The position numbers and the translations under genes are program-made. Shown here piece by piece: positions 7,327-14,600 of a DNA stretch of 20,272 nt (its first letter is position 1; each line of letters begins with the position of its first letter). Under the pieces are notes generated by a model. That model was not told the DNA's origin and searched no databases. It saw only the letters and a program-made list of their open reading frames with translations. The stretch comes from an uncultured Kiloniellales bacterium (lineage in GTDB: Bacteria > Pseudomonadota > Alphaproteobacteria > Kiloniellales > JAKSDN01): the NCBI GenBank assembly GCA_937974415.1, contig CALJXB010000157.1, positions 1 through 20,272 of the forward strand, read 5' to 3'.

Positions 7327-8316
7327 ATGGACAACATACTAGAGGTCAGCGACCTGGAGATCATGCTTTCCGCGGATCAGGGAACGGTCGACGTGATCCA
7401 GTCGGTGAGCTTTAAGCTCGCGCCCGGCAAGACGCTGGCCCTGGTCGGCGAGAGCGGCTGCGGCAAGAGCGTGACCGCGGCATCGATTCTTCGCCTGCTG
7501 CCGCGCGAGCTCGAGATCACCCGAGGCAGTATCCTGTTTCGCTCGCCCGACAGCGGCGAGGTCACCGACATCGCCAAACTGGCGCCCAGAGGCAGCGCCA
7601 TCCGCGACTTGCGCGGCAACGACATCGCCATGATCTTTCAGGAGCCGATGAGCTCCTTCTCGCCGCTCTACACCATCGGAAACCAGATCGGCGAGGTCGT
7701 CCAGCTGCACCGCAAGGTCTCGAAGAAGGAAGCTCGCGACATCACTGCCGGTCTGCTCGACAAGGTCGGCATTCCCGACGCGTGGGCGGCGGTGGACCGC
7801 TATCCCCACGAGTACTCCGGCGGCATGCGTCAGCGCGCAATGATCGCGAAGGCGCTTTCGTGCGACCCCGCGCTATTGATCGCCGACGAGCCGACGACCG
7901 CGCTCGACGTGACGATTCAGGCCCAGATCGTCGAGCTCATGCAGGAGCTGCAGCAGGAATTCCACATGGCCATCATATTCATCACCCACGATCTCGGCGT
8001 GGTCGCGCAGGTCGCTGACGAGGTTTGCATCATGTACGCGGGGCGCGTGGTCGAGCGCGGGCAGGTCCGGGATATCTTTCACGAAGCCAGGCACCCCTAT
8101 ACGCGCGACCTGCTTCACGCCATGCCGCGTCTGGGCAACCTGGAGGAGGAGCTCGTAGCGATCGAAGGCAACGTCCCGGGGCTGTTCGACATGCCGACAG
8201 GCTGTCGATTCCATCCCCGATGCGCGGCGTTCATGGCGGATACCTGCAATGTGAGGACCCCAGATCTGACGCAGGTGAGCGGATCGCACATCGTCGAGTG
8301 CCACCTCTATGACTGA
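7327..8316 (+). CDS. ABC transporter ATP-binding protein, DppD/OppD type
   Basis: Protein of 329 residues. It has Walker A GESGCGKS at 41-48, a Q-loop in IFQEPMSSFSPLY, the signature YSGGMRQRAMIAKAL, Walker B LLIADEPTTALD and the H-loop FITHDLG. The C-terminal CRFHPRCAAFMADTC is the oligopeptide-transporter ATPase extension (oligo_HPY), which in DppD-type proteins can hold an Fe-S cluster or structural cysteines. The ATG is two bases after the previous stop, with no strong ribosome site, so translation is probably coupled. Its last eight bases overlap the next ATPase gene. Confidence 0.92.
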   Translation: MDNILEVSDLEIMLSADQGTVDVIQSVSFKLAPGKTLALVGESGCGKSVTAASILRLLPRELEITRGSILFRSPDSGEVTDIAKLAPRGSAIRDLRGNDIAMIFQEPMSSFSPLYTIGNQIGEVVQLHRKVSKKEARDITAGLLDKVGIPDAWAAVDRYPHEYSGGMRQRAMIAKALSCDPALLIADEPTTALDVTIQAQIVELMQELQQEFHMAIIFITHDLGVVAQVADEVCIMYAGRVVERGQVRDIFHEARHPYTRDLLHAMPRLGNLEEELVAIEGNVPGLFDMPTGCRFHPRCAAFMADTCNVRTPDLTQVSGSHIVECHLYD

Positions 8317-9373
8317 CGCGACGCCACCTTCGGCGGGTGCCGCTCCGCTCCTCGAAGTCAAGGACTTGGCCGTCCACTTCCCGGTCGGGCGAAGAGGCCT
8401 GTCTGGCCGGGGGGGCGGTGTTCTCAAGGCGGTGGACGGAGTGAGCTTCACAGTCTACCGCGGTGAGACCCTGGGACTGGTGGGCGAGAGCGGCTCGGGC
8501 AAGACCACCGTGGGCCGCGCCGTGTTGCGGGCGCTCGAGCCCGCCGCCGGGTCGGTGACGCTGTACCGGGACGACGAGGCGATCGACGTAACCGGTCTCG
8601 ATCCGCAGGACCTGAAGCGCGTGTGGCGCCACATGCAGATGATTTTTCAGGACCCTTACTCTTCCCTCAACCCAAGCATGACCGTGGCCGACATCATCGG
8701 CGAGCCGCTGCGGGTCAACGGCGTTGCCAGTGGATCGGAGCTCAAGGAGCAGGTGATGACGATCGCCGGGCGTTGCGGCTTCAATGTTGCTCACCTCAAT
8801 CGCTATCCGCACGCCTTCAGCGGCGGCCAGCGTCAGCGTGTCGCTATCGCCCGCGCCCTCGTGCTTCATCCGGCTTTCGTCGTTTGCGACGAGCCGGTCT
8901 CGGCGCTCGACGTCTCGATCCAGGCTCAGGTGCTGAACCTGCTCAAGGAGCTTCAGGGCCAGTTCGGCCTCACCTACCTGTTCATCGCCCACGACCTGGC
9001 GACCGTAGCCTATGCCTGTGACCGTGTCGCCGTCATGTATCTCGGCCAGCTGGTCGAGGTGGCGCCGACCGAGAAGCTCTACTACACACCCCTGCACCCC
9101 TATACCGAGGCCCTGATGTCGGCGATTCCGGTGGGCGATCCCGACCTGCCGATACGCCCGGTCCAGCTCAAAGGGGAACGTCCCAACCCGAGCGACCCGC
9201 CCGCCGGATGCCGCTTTCACACGCGCTGCCGCTTCGCGCAGGATGTCTGCGTTGCTAAGGCCCCGCCGCTGGCCGAGTTCGCGACCGGCCATTATGTTTC
9301 CTGCCATTTTGCCGGCGACCTCGATCTCAAGGGCGCCATGGACCACCCGGCGTCGACAGTTGCAAGGCGCTAG
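8309..9373 (+). CDS. ABC transporter ATP-binding protein, DppF/OppF type
   Basis: Protein of 354 residues. It has Walker A GESGSGKT, a Q-loop in MIFQDPYSSLNPSM, the signature FSGGQRQRVAIARAL, Walker B FVVCDEPVSALD, the H-loop FIAHDLAT and the C-terminal CRFHTRCRFAQDVC extension. It would pair with the DppD-type ATPase as a heterodimer driving import. The start lies inside the end of the previous gene (ATGACTGA) and has no separate ribosome site. The first ~15 residues (TDATPPSAGAAPLLEV) are a non-conserved lead. The hydrolase gene follows after 60 bp. Confidence 0.92.
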   Translation: MTDATPPSAGAAPLLEVKDLAVHFPVGRRGLSGRGGGVLKAVDGVSFTVYRGETLGLVGESGSGKTTVGRAVLRALEPAAGSVTLYRDDEAIDVTGLDPQDLKRVWRHMQMIFQDPYSSLNPSMTVADIIGEPLRVNGVASGSELKEQVMTIAGRCGFNVAHLNRYPHAFSGGQRQRVAIARALVLHPAFVVCDEPVSALDVSIQAQVLNLLKELQGQFGLTYLFIAHDLATVAYACDRVAVMYLGQLVEVAPTEKLYYTPLHPYTEALMSAIPVGDPDLPIRPVQLKGERPNPSDPPAGCRFHTRCRFAQDVCVAKAPPLAEFATGHYVSCHFAGDLDLKGAMDHPASTVARR

Positions 9374-9433
9374 ATCACCGTCTGCCTTCGGTCCGCAGAT
9401 TGATCATAAATTCACGAAGGAGCCGCACGACCT

Positions 9434-10993
9434 ATGTCCAAGCCGCTCAACGTCCTCTTCATAACCGCAGATCAGTGGCGGGGCGATTGTCTTTCGGCGC
9501 TTGGGCCCCCTTGTCTCAAGACCCCGAATCTGGACCGACTCGCTCGAGAGGGTGTGCTGTTCCGGCGGCACTACGCGCAGGCCACGCCCTGTGCGCCAAG
9601 CCGCGCCAGCCTGCATACAGGACTGTACCTCCACAACCACCGCTCGGTCGCCGAGGGTGTGCCGCTCGACGCGCGGCACACCAACGTCGCGCTCGAGGCC
9701 CGCAAGGCCGGCTACGATCCGGTGCTGTTTGGCTACACCGACATCGGCCCCGATCCGCGGGTCCATGCGCCGGGTGATCCCTGGCTATCGAGCTACGAGG
9801 GGCTGCTGCCCGGCATGACGCCGGTGGTCTGGTTAAAGGACGACCAGCTGGCATGGCTGGCCGACCTCAAGGCCAAAGGCTACGACATCCCGCCGGGAGA
9901 GAACGAGGTCTTTCGCCCCAAGGCCAATGTTCCCGGCGCCGCCGAGCGCGGCCCAACCTTCGCGCCAGCACGCTTTAGCGCCGAGGACAGCAACACAGCT
10001 TTCCTCACCAATGAGGTGATCAAGCACATCTCGGTACGCCGGGACCAACCCTGGTTTGCCCACATCTCCTATCTGTCGCCCCATCCGCCGTTCGTCGCGC
10101 CGGAGCCGTACCACGCGCTCTACGATCCGTCGGACGTGCCGCCGCCGGTGCGGGCAGCGAGTCCCGAGGACGAGGCTAGGCAACACCCATGGCTGGCCTA
10201 CTACCTCCGCAATCAGAAGGGGACCGGCTTCACCGTCGGCGTCACCGGTGCCGACAATCTGTCGCTCTCGGAGGGCGATCTGCGTCAACTACGCGCCACC
10301 TACTACGGCATGATGAGCGAGGTGGACGCCCAGGTCGGACGCCTCATCGACCACATCGAATCGACCGGGGAATACGAGCGGACGCTCATCGTCTTCGCCT
10401 CCGATCACGGCGAACAGCTTGGCGATCACTGGCTGTTCGCCAAGTACGGCTATTTCGACCAGTCCTTCCATACCCCACTGATCCTGCGCGACCCGCTGCC
10501 GGCGGCGGACGGCGGGCGGGGCGGCGTGATCTCGGCGTTCACCGAGAACATCGACGTCATGCCGACCATTCTGGACTGGTTGGGCTGCAAGGTGCCGCTC
10601 GCGTGCGACGGCGAATCCCTCCTGCCCTTCTGTCGGGACGAGAGTGTCCCGACCTGGCGCTCCGAGGCTCACTGGGCCTACGACTTCCGCGACCTCGTCA
10701 ACCAGCGGGTCGAGCAGGCCCTGGGCCTGACCTCCGACCAGTGCAGCATGACCGTGATCCGCGGCGAGCGCTACAAGTACGTCCATTTTACCGCCCTGCC
10801 GGCGCTATTCTTCGACCTCGAGGAAGACCCGGGGGAGCTTCGCAATCTCGCCGATGACCCGACGTACCAGGGCTTGATCCTGGAGTACGCCCAGAAAATG
10901 CTGAGCTGGCGTATGATCCATGACGAACGCGTCTTGACCAACACGGTGCTGACCGCCGCCGGACCCGTCGAACGCGACGCGCCGCGACGGTGA
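9434..10993 (+). CDS. Sulfatase-superfamily hydrolase, probable phosphonate monoester hydrolase/phosphodiesterase
   Basis: Protein of 519 residues with no signal peptide, so cytoplasmic. The start NVLFITADQWRGD supplies metal ligand Asp13. CAPSR at 53-57 is the sulfatase motif whose cysteine is oxidised to formylglycine. HNHR (67-70), YTDIGPDPR (101-109), SPHPPF (215-220), SDHGEQLGDH with Asp324-His325, and Lys337 complete the active site. From memory, the closest pattern is the phosphonate monoester hydrolase group (Rhizobium, Burkholderia), which share DHGEQLGD, ENIDVMPTILDWLG, RYKYVHFTALPALFFDL and a C-terminal SWR. Those enzymes also cleave phosphodiesters and some sulfate esters. The motif here is CxPSR rather than the CGPAR I recall for the Rhizobium enzyme. 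GAAGGAG precedes the ATG. It is the last gene of the transporter operon; no formylglycine-generating enzyme is in the window. Confidence 0.85.
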   Translation: MSKPLNVLFITADQWRGDCLSALGPPCLKTPNLDRLAREGVLFRRHYAQATPCAPSRASLHTGLYLHNHRSVAEGVPLDARHTNVALEARKAGYDPVLFGYTDIGPDPRVHAPGDPWLSSYEGLLPGMTPVVWLKDDQLAWLADLKAKGYDIPPGENEVFRPKANVPGAAERGPTFAPARFSAEDSNTAFLTNEVIKHISVRRDQPWFAHISYLSPHPPFVAPEPYHALYDPSDVPPPVRAASPEDEARQHPWLAYYLRNQKGTGFTVGVTGADNLSLSEGDLRQLRATYYGMMSEVDAQVGRLIDHIESTGEYERTLIVFASDHGEQLGDHWLFAKYGYFDQSFHTPLILRDPLPAADGGRGGVISAFTENIDVMPTILDWLGCKVPLACDGESLLPFCRDESVPTWRSEAHWAYDFRDLVNQRVEQALGLTSDQCSMTVIRGERYKYVHFTALPALFFDLEEDPGELRNLADDPTYQGLILEYAQKMLSWRMIHDERVLTNTVLTAAGPVERDAPRR

Positions 10994-11796
10994 AAGGGAC
11001 AGCGTCCGAACTTGGCTGTCGAGGCGTCGTCAAGTCGGCGATCTGCAGCGCGGGAGCCATCCACACAGGACATAGTACGCGCAGGTCACAAGAATCAGGT
11101 CTTTGGCTATCAAGTGCCTTGCTGGTCGCGCCCGAACGCCCGCTTTGCGATCCGATAACCGACGTTCGCACCAGATATCGTGAAAGACCGAGTTGGGTCG
11201 ATTCCCGTCCTTCGTGGCTGTCATGCGATCGAACACTCCTTCGATGCCGGCGAAGGGCAATCTTCGGCCAGGAACGGTCCTTCGCTGATACAGTCAGGAG
11301 CGTCCGTTTTCTGATAACAAAGCAGTCGTTCAAGCGGCGATTCTCACACCACCTCCAACTCTTGCTGGTGCGTCCGGCTTCAGGCTGATGCCCTATGGCT
11401 TTTTCAATTCCAACCCCTGCCTAGACCTGCCATCTGCCGCGAACACAGCGAGTTGCCACGCGACCGACGCCGAGTGAAGGGACAACTGAGGGATTGCGGC
11501 ATACAGTGATCGGCGATTGTTTCATAGACCAGAGCAGCCGGGGAGCGGCTAGGTCCGCTGTCTGACCAAGCCGCATCCAATTAGCGCTGGTGGAACATGG
11601 CTGGGCTTTCCAGCTGCTTACAAACCAAGCAAATGTCTCAAATGGGTCACCTGCGAAAGTATGGTGCATGTTGGCCCAACGACCGCTATCTGATCCGCAA
11701 ACAGCCCTTAGCCAAGGACGCTATAAACGGCAGATCCTGGCCGATTTTAGCCATTTGTTATGACCAGTAGACCTGGGCGATCATTTCAGTTTGTGA
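10994..11796. other. No gene recognised, ~800 bp
   Basis: Several open frames of 70-130 codons exist on both strands, but none shows a domain, a membrane or signal segment, or a good ribosome site. The base composition is slightly lower in GC than the flanking operons. I see no clear terminator after the hydrolase gene and no inverted repeats that define an element. It may be decayed DNA from earlier rearrangement. Confidence 0.4.
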
Positions 11797-11823
11797 TTCG
11801 TCAAGGTCGCCAAAAAGAGCATT

Positions 11824-12207
11824 TTGGGGGCCATCAAAGACCTCATGCGTTTGCTGCAATGGCGGGACTTCGAACTGCTGGTTGAGCTGGTCTTTGCCCA
11901 AAGCGGTTGGCGGCGCGTGAGCGCCAGCGGTGGGACCCAAGAGACCATCGATATCGAGCTCGTGCTCCCAACGACGGGAGAAGCGACCTTCGTCCAGGTC
12001 AAATTGCAGACGGACCAGGCTCAGCTCGACGACTATGCCGACCGTTTCGGGCGGCGGGACGACGCCAAGATGTTCTATGTCTATCACACCGCCAAGACGC
12101 CGCTTTCCGACGCCCAGGACAAAATCGTCCTGGTCGGCCCCGAGCGCCTGGCCGAGATGATCCTCGAGGTCGGCCTGTTCGATTGGCTCCTGAAGAAGGC
12201 CGGTTGA
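11824..12207 (+). CDS. Mrr-like PD-(D/E)XK nuclease-fold protein, possibly N-truncated
   Basis: Protein of 127 residues. WRDFELLVELVFAQSGWRRV, then GGTQETIDIEL, then ATFVQVKLQT, match the core of Mrr-type restriction endonuclease domains: the FE-LV helix, the acidic DIE position and the QVK catalytic lysine. The C-terminal part (IVLVGPERLAEMILEVGLFD) follows the fold. The frame opens at 11797 just after a TGA, and the first possible start is TTG at 11824; another is ATG at 11845. Neither has a strong ribosome site, and related domains often sit in longer proteins, so the 5' end may have been lost. I see no methyltransferase or specificity gene near it. The nuclease fold is likely; activity is unknown. 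Confidence 0.6.
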   Translation: MGAIKDLMRLLQWRDFELLVELVFAQSGWRRVSASGGTQETIDIELVLPTTGEATFVQVKLQTDQAQLDDYADRFGRRDDAKMFYVYHTAKTPLSDAQDKIVLVGPERLAEMILEVGLFDWLLKKAG

Positions 12208-12350
12208 GCAACGGCTGACCTTCGGGAACGCGAATGCCGCGCACGGCATGTACGCCTGACTACTCCGCCTTGACGACCCCGGCCCCCTCATTGGTCTGGA
12301 CTTTCGTCGCAAAGCAAGCGTCACTCGGCGCTAACGGCGAGGCCTCGGCT

Positions 12351-12872
12351 ATGCACGACGACGATCGAGATCTGGCGAACCGTCTGTTTGCAACCGCGAC
12401 TGCGATGCTCGAGGACGCGGTCGAGATGGCGGTCGCCGGGCAGTCGCAGCAGCTCGGCCCATCTGATCTTGCGAATTCGGGCCGCCGGCTCGGGGCGGTC
12501 GCTCACGATGTGGCGGTTAGCGCCGAGGCTGCCGCCATTGCCGCGGATCCCGACGTCAACAGTCCTCCTGCACGCCAAATCGACGGCACTGAAAGAGCTG
12601 GACTTCCGGGCCAAAGCAAGCGTTCCTATTGGCCGACGAAAGGACCGTCTCCGGTCCATTCGCACCCCGACCGGCTGGCCGGCGGGACCTCTGGAGGTGG
12701 AAGCGCCGCGATCCGCGCGGCACAAAACACCGAAGGAGGCTCCAATGAGCAAATCCCCAAAAATCCGCAAACCTGCTGGGACGGCACGTCGCACCGCAAC
12801 GTCCCGACAGAGCAAGAGCGGATCGCAGCGCCGCAGCCAACCTGCCCGTCAGAATGCCCGGGACTCCGTTAG
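12351..12872 (+). CDS. Hypothetical protein, 3' part probably frameshifted
   Basis: Residues 1-~65 (MHDDDRDLANRLFATATAML, then EDAVEMAVAGQSQQLGPSDL, then RRLGAVAHDVAVSAEAAAI) look like a genuine, Ala-rich, helical small protein. I recall similar short proteins beside DUF3489 genes but cannot name a family. Beyond ~DPDV the reading becomes Pro/Gly/Ser-rich and runs 128 bases into the DUF3489 gene in another frame, which is unlikely to be real. A frameshift near 12550-12600, or an earlier natural end, would explain this. The stated end is only where this frame stops. Ribosome site at the ATG: none clear. Confidence 0.45.
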   Translation: MHDDDRDLANRLFATATAMLEDAVEMAVAGQSQQLGPSDLANSGRRLGAVAHDVAVSAEAAAIAADPDVNSPPARQIDGTERAGLPGQSKRSYWPTKGPSPVHSHPDRLAGGTSGGGSAAIRAAQNTEGGSNEQIPKNPQTCWDGTSHRNVPTEQERIAAPQPTCPSECPGLR

Positions 12873-13080
12873 GAACGGCACCAAGCAGGCCCTACTGATC
12901 GAATTGCTGAGTGGCACCAAGGGCGCGAGCGTGCCCGAGATGGCCGATAAGGCTGGCTGGCAGCATCACTCGGTCCGCGGGTTTCTGTCCGGCACCGTGA
13001 AGAAGAAGCTGGGCTTGGCAGTGACTTCGGCCCAGGTCGAGGGCCGGGGCCGGGTCTGCCGGATCGCCCGGAGGGACTGA
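12745..13080 (+). CDS. DUF3489-family protein
   Basis: Protein of 111 residues. The first ~45 residues are basic and Arg/Ser/Lys-rich (SKSPKIRKPAGTARRTATSR). Residues ~50-108 (KQALLIELLSGTKGASVPEM, ADKAGWQHHSVRGFLSGTVK, KKLGLAVTSAQVEGRGRVCR) match DUF3489, a winged-helix-like domain of unknown function often found in alphaproteobacterial mobile DNA. A perfect AAGGAGG lies seven bases before the ATG. The stop overlaps the next start (TGATG). The family is commonly followed by DUF2924 and a serine recombinase; the first follows here in broken form and the second is missing. DNA binding is inferred from the basic lead and helical fold. Confidence 0.8.
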   Translation: MSKSPKIRKPAGTARRTATSRQSKSGSQRRSQPARQNARDSVRNGTKQALLIELLSGTKGASVPEMADKAGWQHHSVRGFLSGTVKKKLGLAVTSAQVEGRGRVCRIARRD

Positions 13081-13271
13081 TGTCGGTCAACCCGACAGGA
13101 CAAGGACCCGTGTCCCAACCTGACGCATCCGTCAGCCCCTACTTGCTGCGGCCGTGCCGCAGCTTGGAACAAGCGCGCCGTGACCTGAGAGAAAGCGCAA
13201 TCCTCGGGTCTCATGAAGGGTATCGGGCCGACTCGCCCGCCGGCCCCGCCAAACAAAGAGCCTGGACATGA
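13080..13271 (+). CDS. Small hypothetical protein between DUF3489 and DUF2924
   Basis: Protein of 63 residues. GGAGGG lies five bases before the ATG. Its start overlaps the DUF3489 stop, and its stop overlaps the DUF2924 start (ATGA), so it sits in a tightly coupled three-gene unit. The central part VSPYLLRPCRSLEQARRDL looks structured; the tail is Pro/Ala-rich. No domain is recognised. The coupling at both ends is the main reason to accept it as a gene. Confidence 0.55.
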   Translation: MSVNPTGQGPVSQPDASVSPYLLRPCRSLEQARRDLRESAILGSHEGYRADSPAGPAKQRAWT

Positions 13272-13603
13272 CGCGCCCACGGACCGACGGTGAGTTTGAG
13301 CAAGAGATCGGCGCCCTTGCCGATCACTCTCGTCCGGCGCTCATTGAGAGATGGCAAGCGCTCTATCGAGCCGGTCCGCCCAAGGGCCTGAGCCGGCGCC
13401 TGTTGATCCTCGGCGTTGCCCATCGGATGCAGGCCAAGCGCTATGATCGCCACGAAATAGGCGGCCATCACGGCGATATCGAGAGCTGTGAGCGCCACCA
13501 TGACGGTTCGACCTCAAGGGGCTCAGGCCGCATGCGGATCAAGAGTAGGAAAGATCAGCAGCTAATTCCAGGCTACCAGCACAGATACTGGACAAGGATC
13601 TGA
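13268..13603 (+). pseudogene. DUF2924 protein, truncated by recombination
   Basis: Residues 1-~59 (EFEQEIGALADHSRPALIER, then WQALYRAGPPKGLSRRLLIL, then AHRMQAKRY) match the start of DUF2924, usually a protein of about 150 residues or more. From ~13442 the reading is DRHEIGGHHGDIESCERHHD, with no family pattern, because the DNA there is the antisense of a symporter start. The open frame ends at 13603, at 111 codons. The first half would still be translated, coupled to the 63-residue gene. The family sits beside recombinases in alphaproteobacterial mobile DNA; its biochemical role is unknown. Confidence 0.75.
13430..13501 (-). pseudogene. Sodium:solute symporter, N-terminal remnant only
   Basis: Reading on the minus strand from the ATG at 13501 gives MVALTALDIAVMAAYFVAII, then ALGL. 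This is the first membrane segment of SSS-type (SGLT-like) sodium symporters. GAGG lies about ten bases upstream. After Leu24 the frame runs into antisense of the DUF2924 fragment and the family pattern stops. It lies just after glk on the same strand, where a glucose or sugar symporter would make sense, so it was probably the last gene of the trehalose/glucose operon. The assignment rests on only 24 residues. Confidence 0.55.
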
Positions 13604-13622
13604 GGCGCCCGGCCGACCAGCC

Positions 13623-14600
13623 TCATGGTCGCGACGCGGTCCCGCGCAGCACGCGCATGAGGCCCAGAAATGCTGGCTCGGGATGGGTCACGATCCACGT
13701 CGGGATTTGGGCGAGATAGTCCCGGAACCTTCCCTTGGCCTCGAAACGCTGACGGAACCGTGAGTTGGCGAAGGCTTCCTTGGCCTTGGGCACGATGCCG
13801 CCGGCGATGTAGACGCCCCCGCGCGCGCCGAATGTCAGTGCGAGATCGCCGGCGACCGTCCCGAGCATCTCGCAGAACATGTCGAAAGCCGCCCGACAGA
13901 GTGCACCGTCTTCAGCTGTCGCCGTATCGGTGATCTCGGCAGGCGACCGCTGCGGGGCCTCAAGACCGTCGAGGCGCGCCACGGTATTGTATAGCCGCAC
14001 GAGCCCGTCGCCGGAGAGGAGGCGCTCGGCCGAAACGTGCCCCAGCCCCTTGCGAATGTCGGCCAAGACCGCTGCCTCGCGATCGGTCACGCACGGCATG
14101 GAGACATGGCCCCCTTCTCCACCGATGACTACGTCCTCGCCGTCGTTAGACAGGAAACCCGCGACGCCTAAACCCGTGCCCGGACCAAGGGCGACGGACG
14201 GGGCTCCAGCCAGGCCCTGTCCTCCGCCGATCCGCTGAAGATCCGTCTCTCTCAAACGAGGAATGGCCCAGGCGACGGATGCGAAATCGTTGACCAGTAT
14301 TACGTCTTCGAAGCCCAGCTCCGAGCAGACCTGCTCTGCATCGATGTGCCAGTCGCTGTTCGTAAGTTGAACCCGCCCGTTCTCGACGGGCCCGGCGCAG
14401 GCGAGCGCGGCCGTTTGCGGCGGCGATGAAAGCTGGGCTCTATCCAGAAACGCGCGAATGGCCGCTCCGGCATCTTCATGCTCGGTCGTTCGTAGCGTCG
14501 CGATCGGTCCGATCTCGTCGGCACGGGCTAAGGCAAAACGGGCGTTGGTACCGCCTATATCGGCCAGGAGGACCAGCGGCGACCCCTGTTCAGGCGGCAT
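13623..14600 (-). CDS. glk: Glucokinase
   Basis: Protein of 325 residues. ADIGGTNARFAL at ~13-24 is the phosphate-binding start of bacterial glucokinases. VNDFASVAWAIP holds the catalytic Asp, GPGTGLGVAG the second phosphate loop and GEGGHVSMP the glucose-binding Glu/His. The C-terminal VYIAGGIVPKAKEAF is the adenosine loop. It phosphorylates glucose to glucose-6-phosphate with ATP in the cytoplasm. The start overlaps the otsA stop by 11 bases, so it is coupled to the trehalose genes. There it can rescue glucose freed from trehalose or glucosides and return it as a substrate for OtsA. Confidence 0.93.
   Translation of the reverse strand: MPPEQGSPLVLLADIGGTNARFALARADEIGPIATLRTTEHEDAGAAIRAFLDRAQLSSPPQTAALACAGPVENGRVQLTNSDWHIDAEQVCSELGFEDVILVNDFASVAWAIPRLRETDLQRIGGGQGLAGAPSVALGPGTGLGVAGFLSNDGEDVVIGGEGGHVSMPCVTDREAAVLADIRKGLGHVSAERLLSGDGLVRLYNTVARLDGLEAPQRSPAEITDTATAEDGALCRAAFDMFCEMLGTVAGDLALTFGARGGVYIAGGIVPKAKEAFANSRFRQRFEAKGRFRDYLAQIPTWIVTHPEPAFLGLMRVLRGTASRP

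Noticed and set aside
8231..9346. Minus-strand open frame of 371 codons opposite the DppF-type ATPase gene
   Set aside because: The plus strand carries every ABC ATPase motif in order; the antisense reading has none.
13211..13429. Continuation of the symporter remnant as a 96-residue protein
   Set aside because: After residue 24 the reading is antisense of the DUF2924 fragment and has no membrane character.
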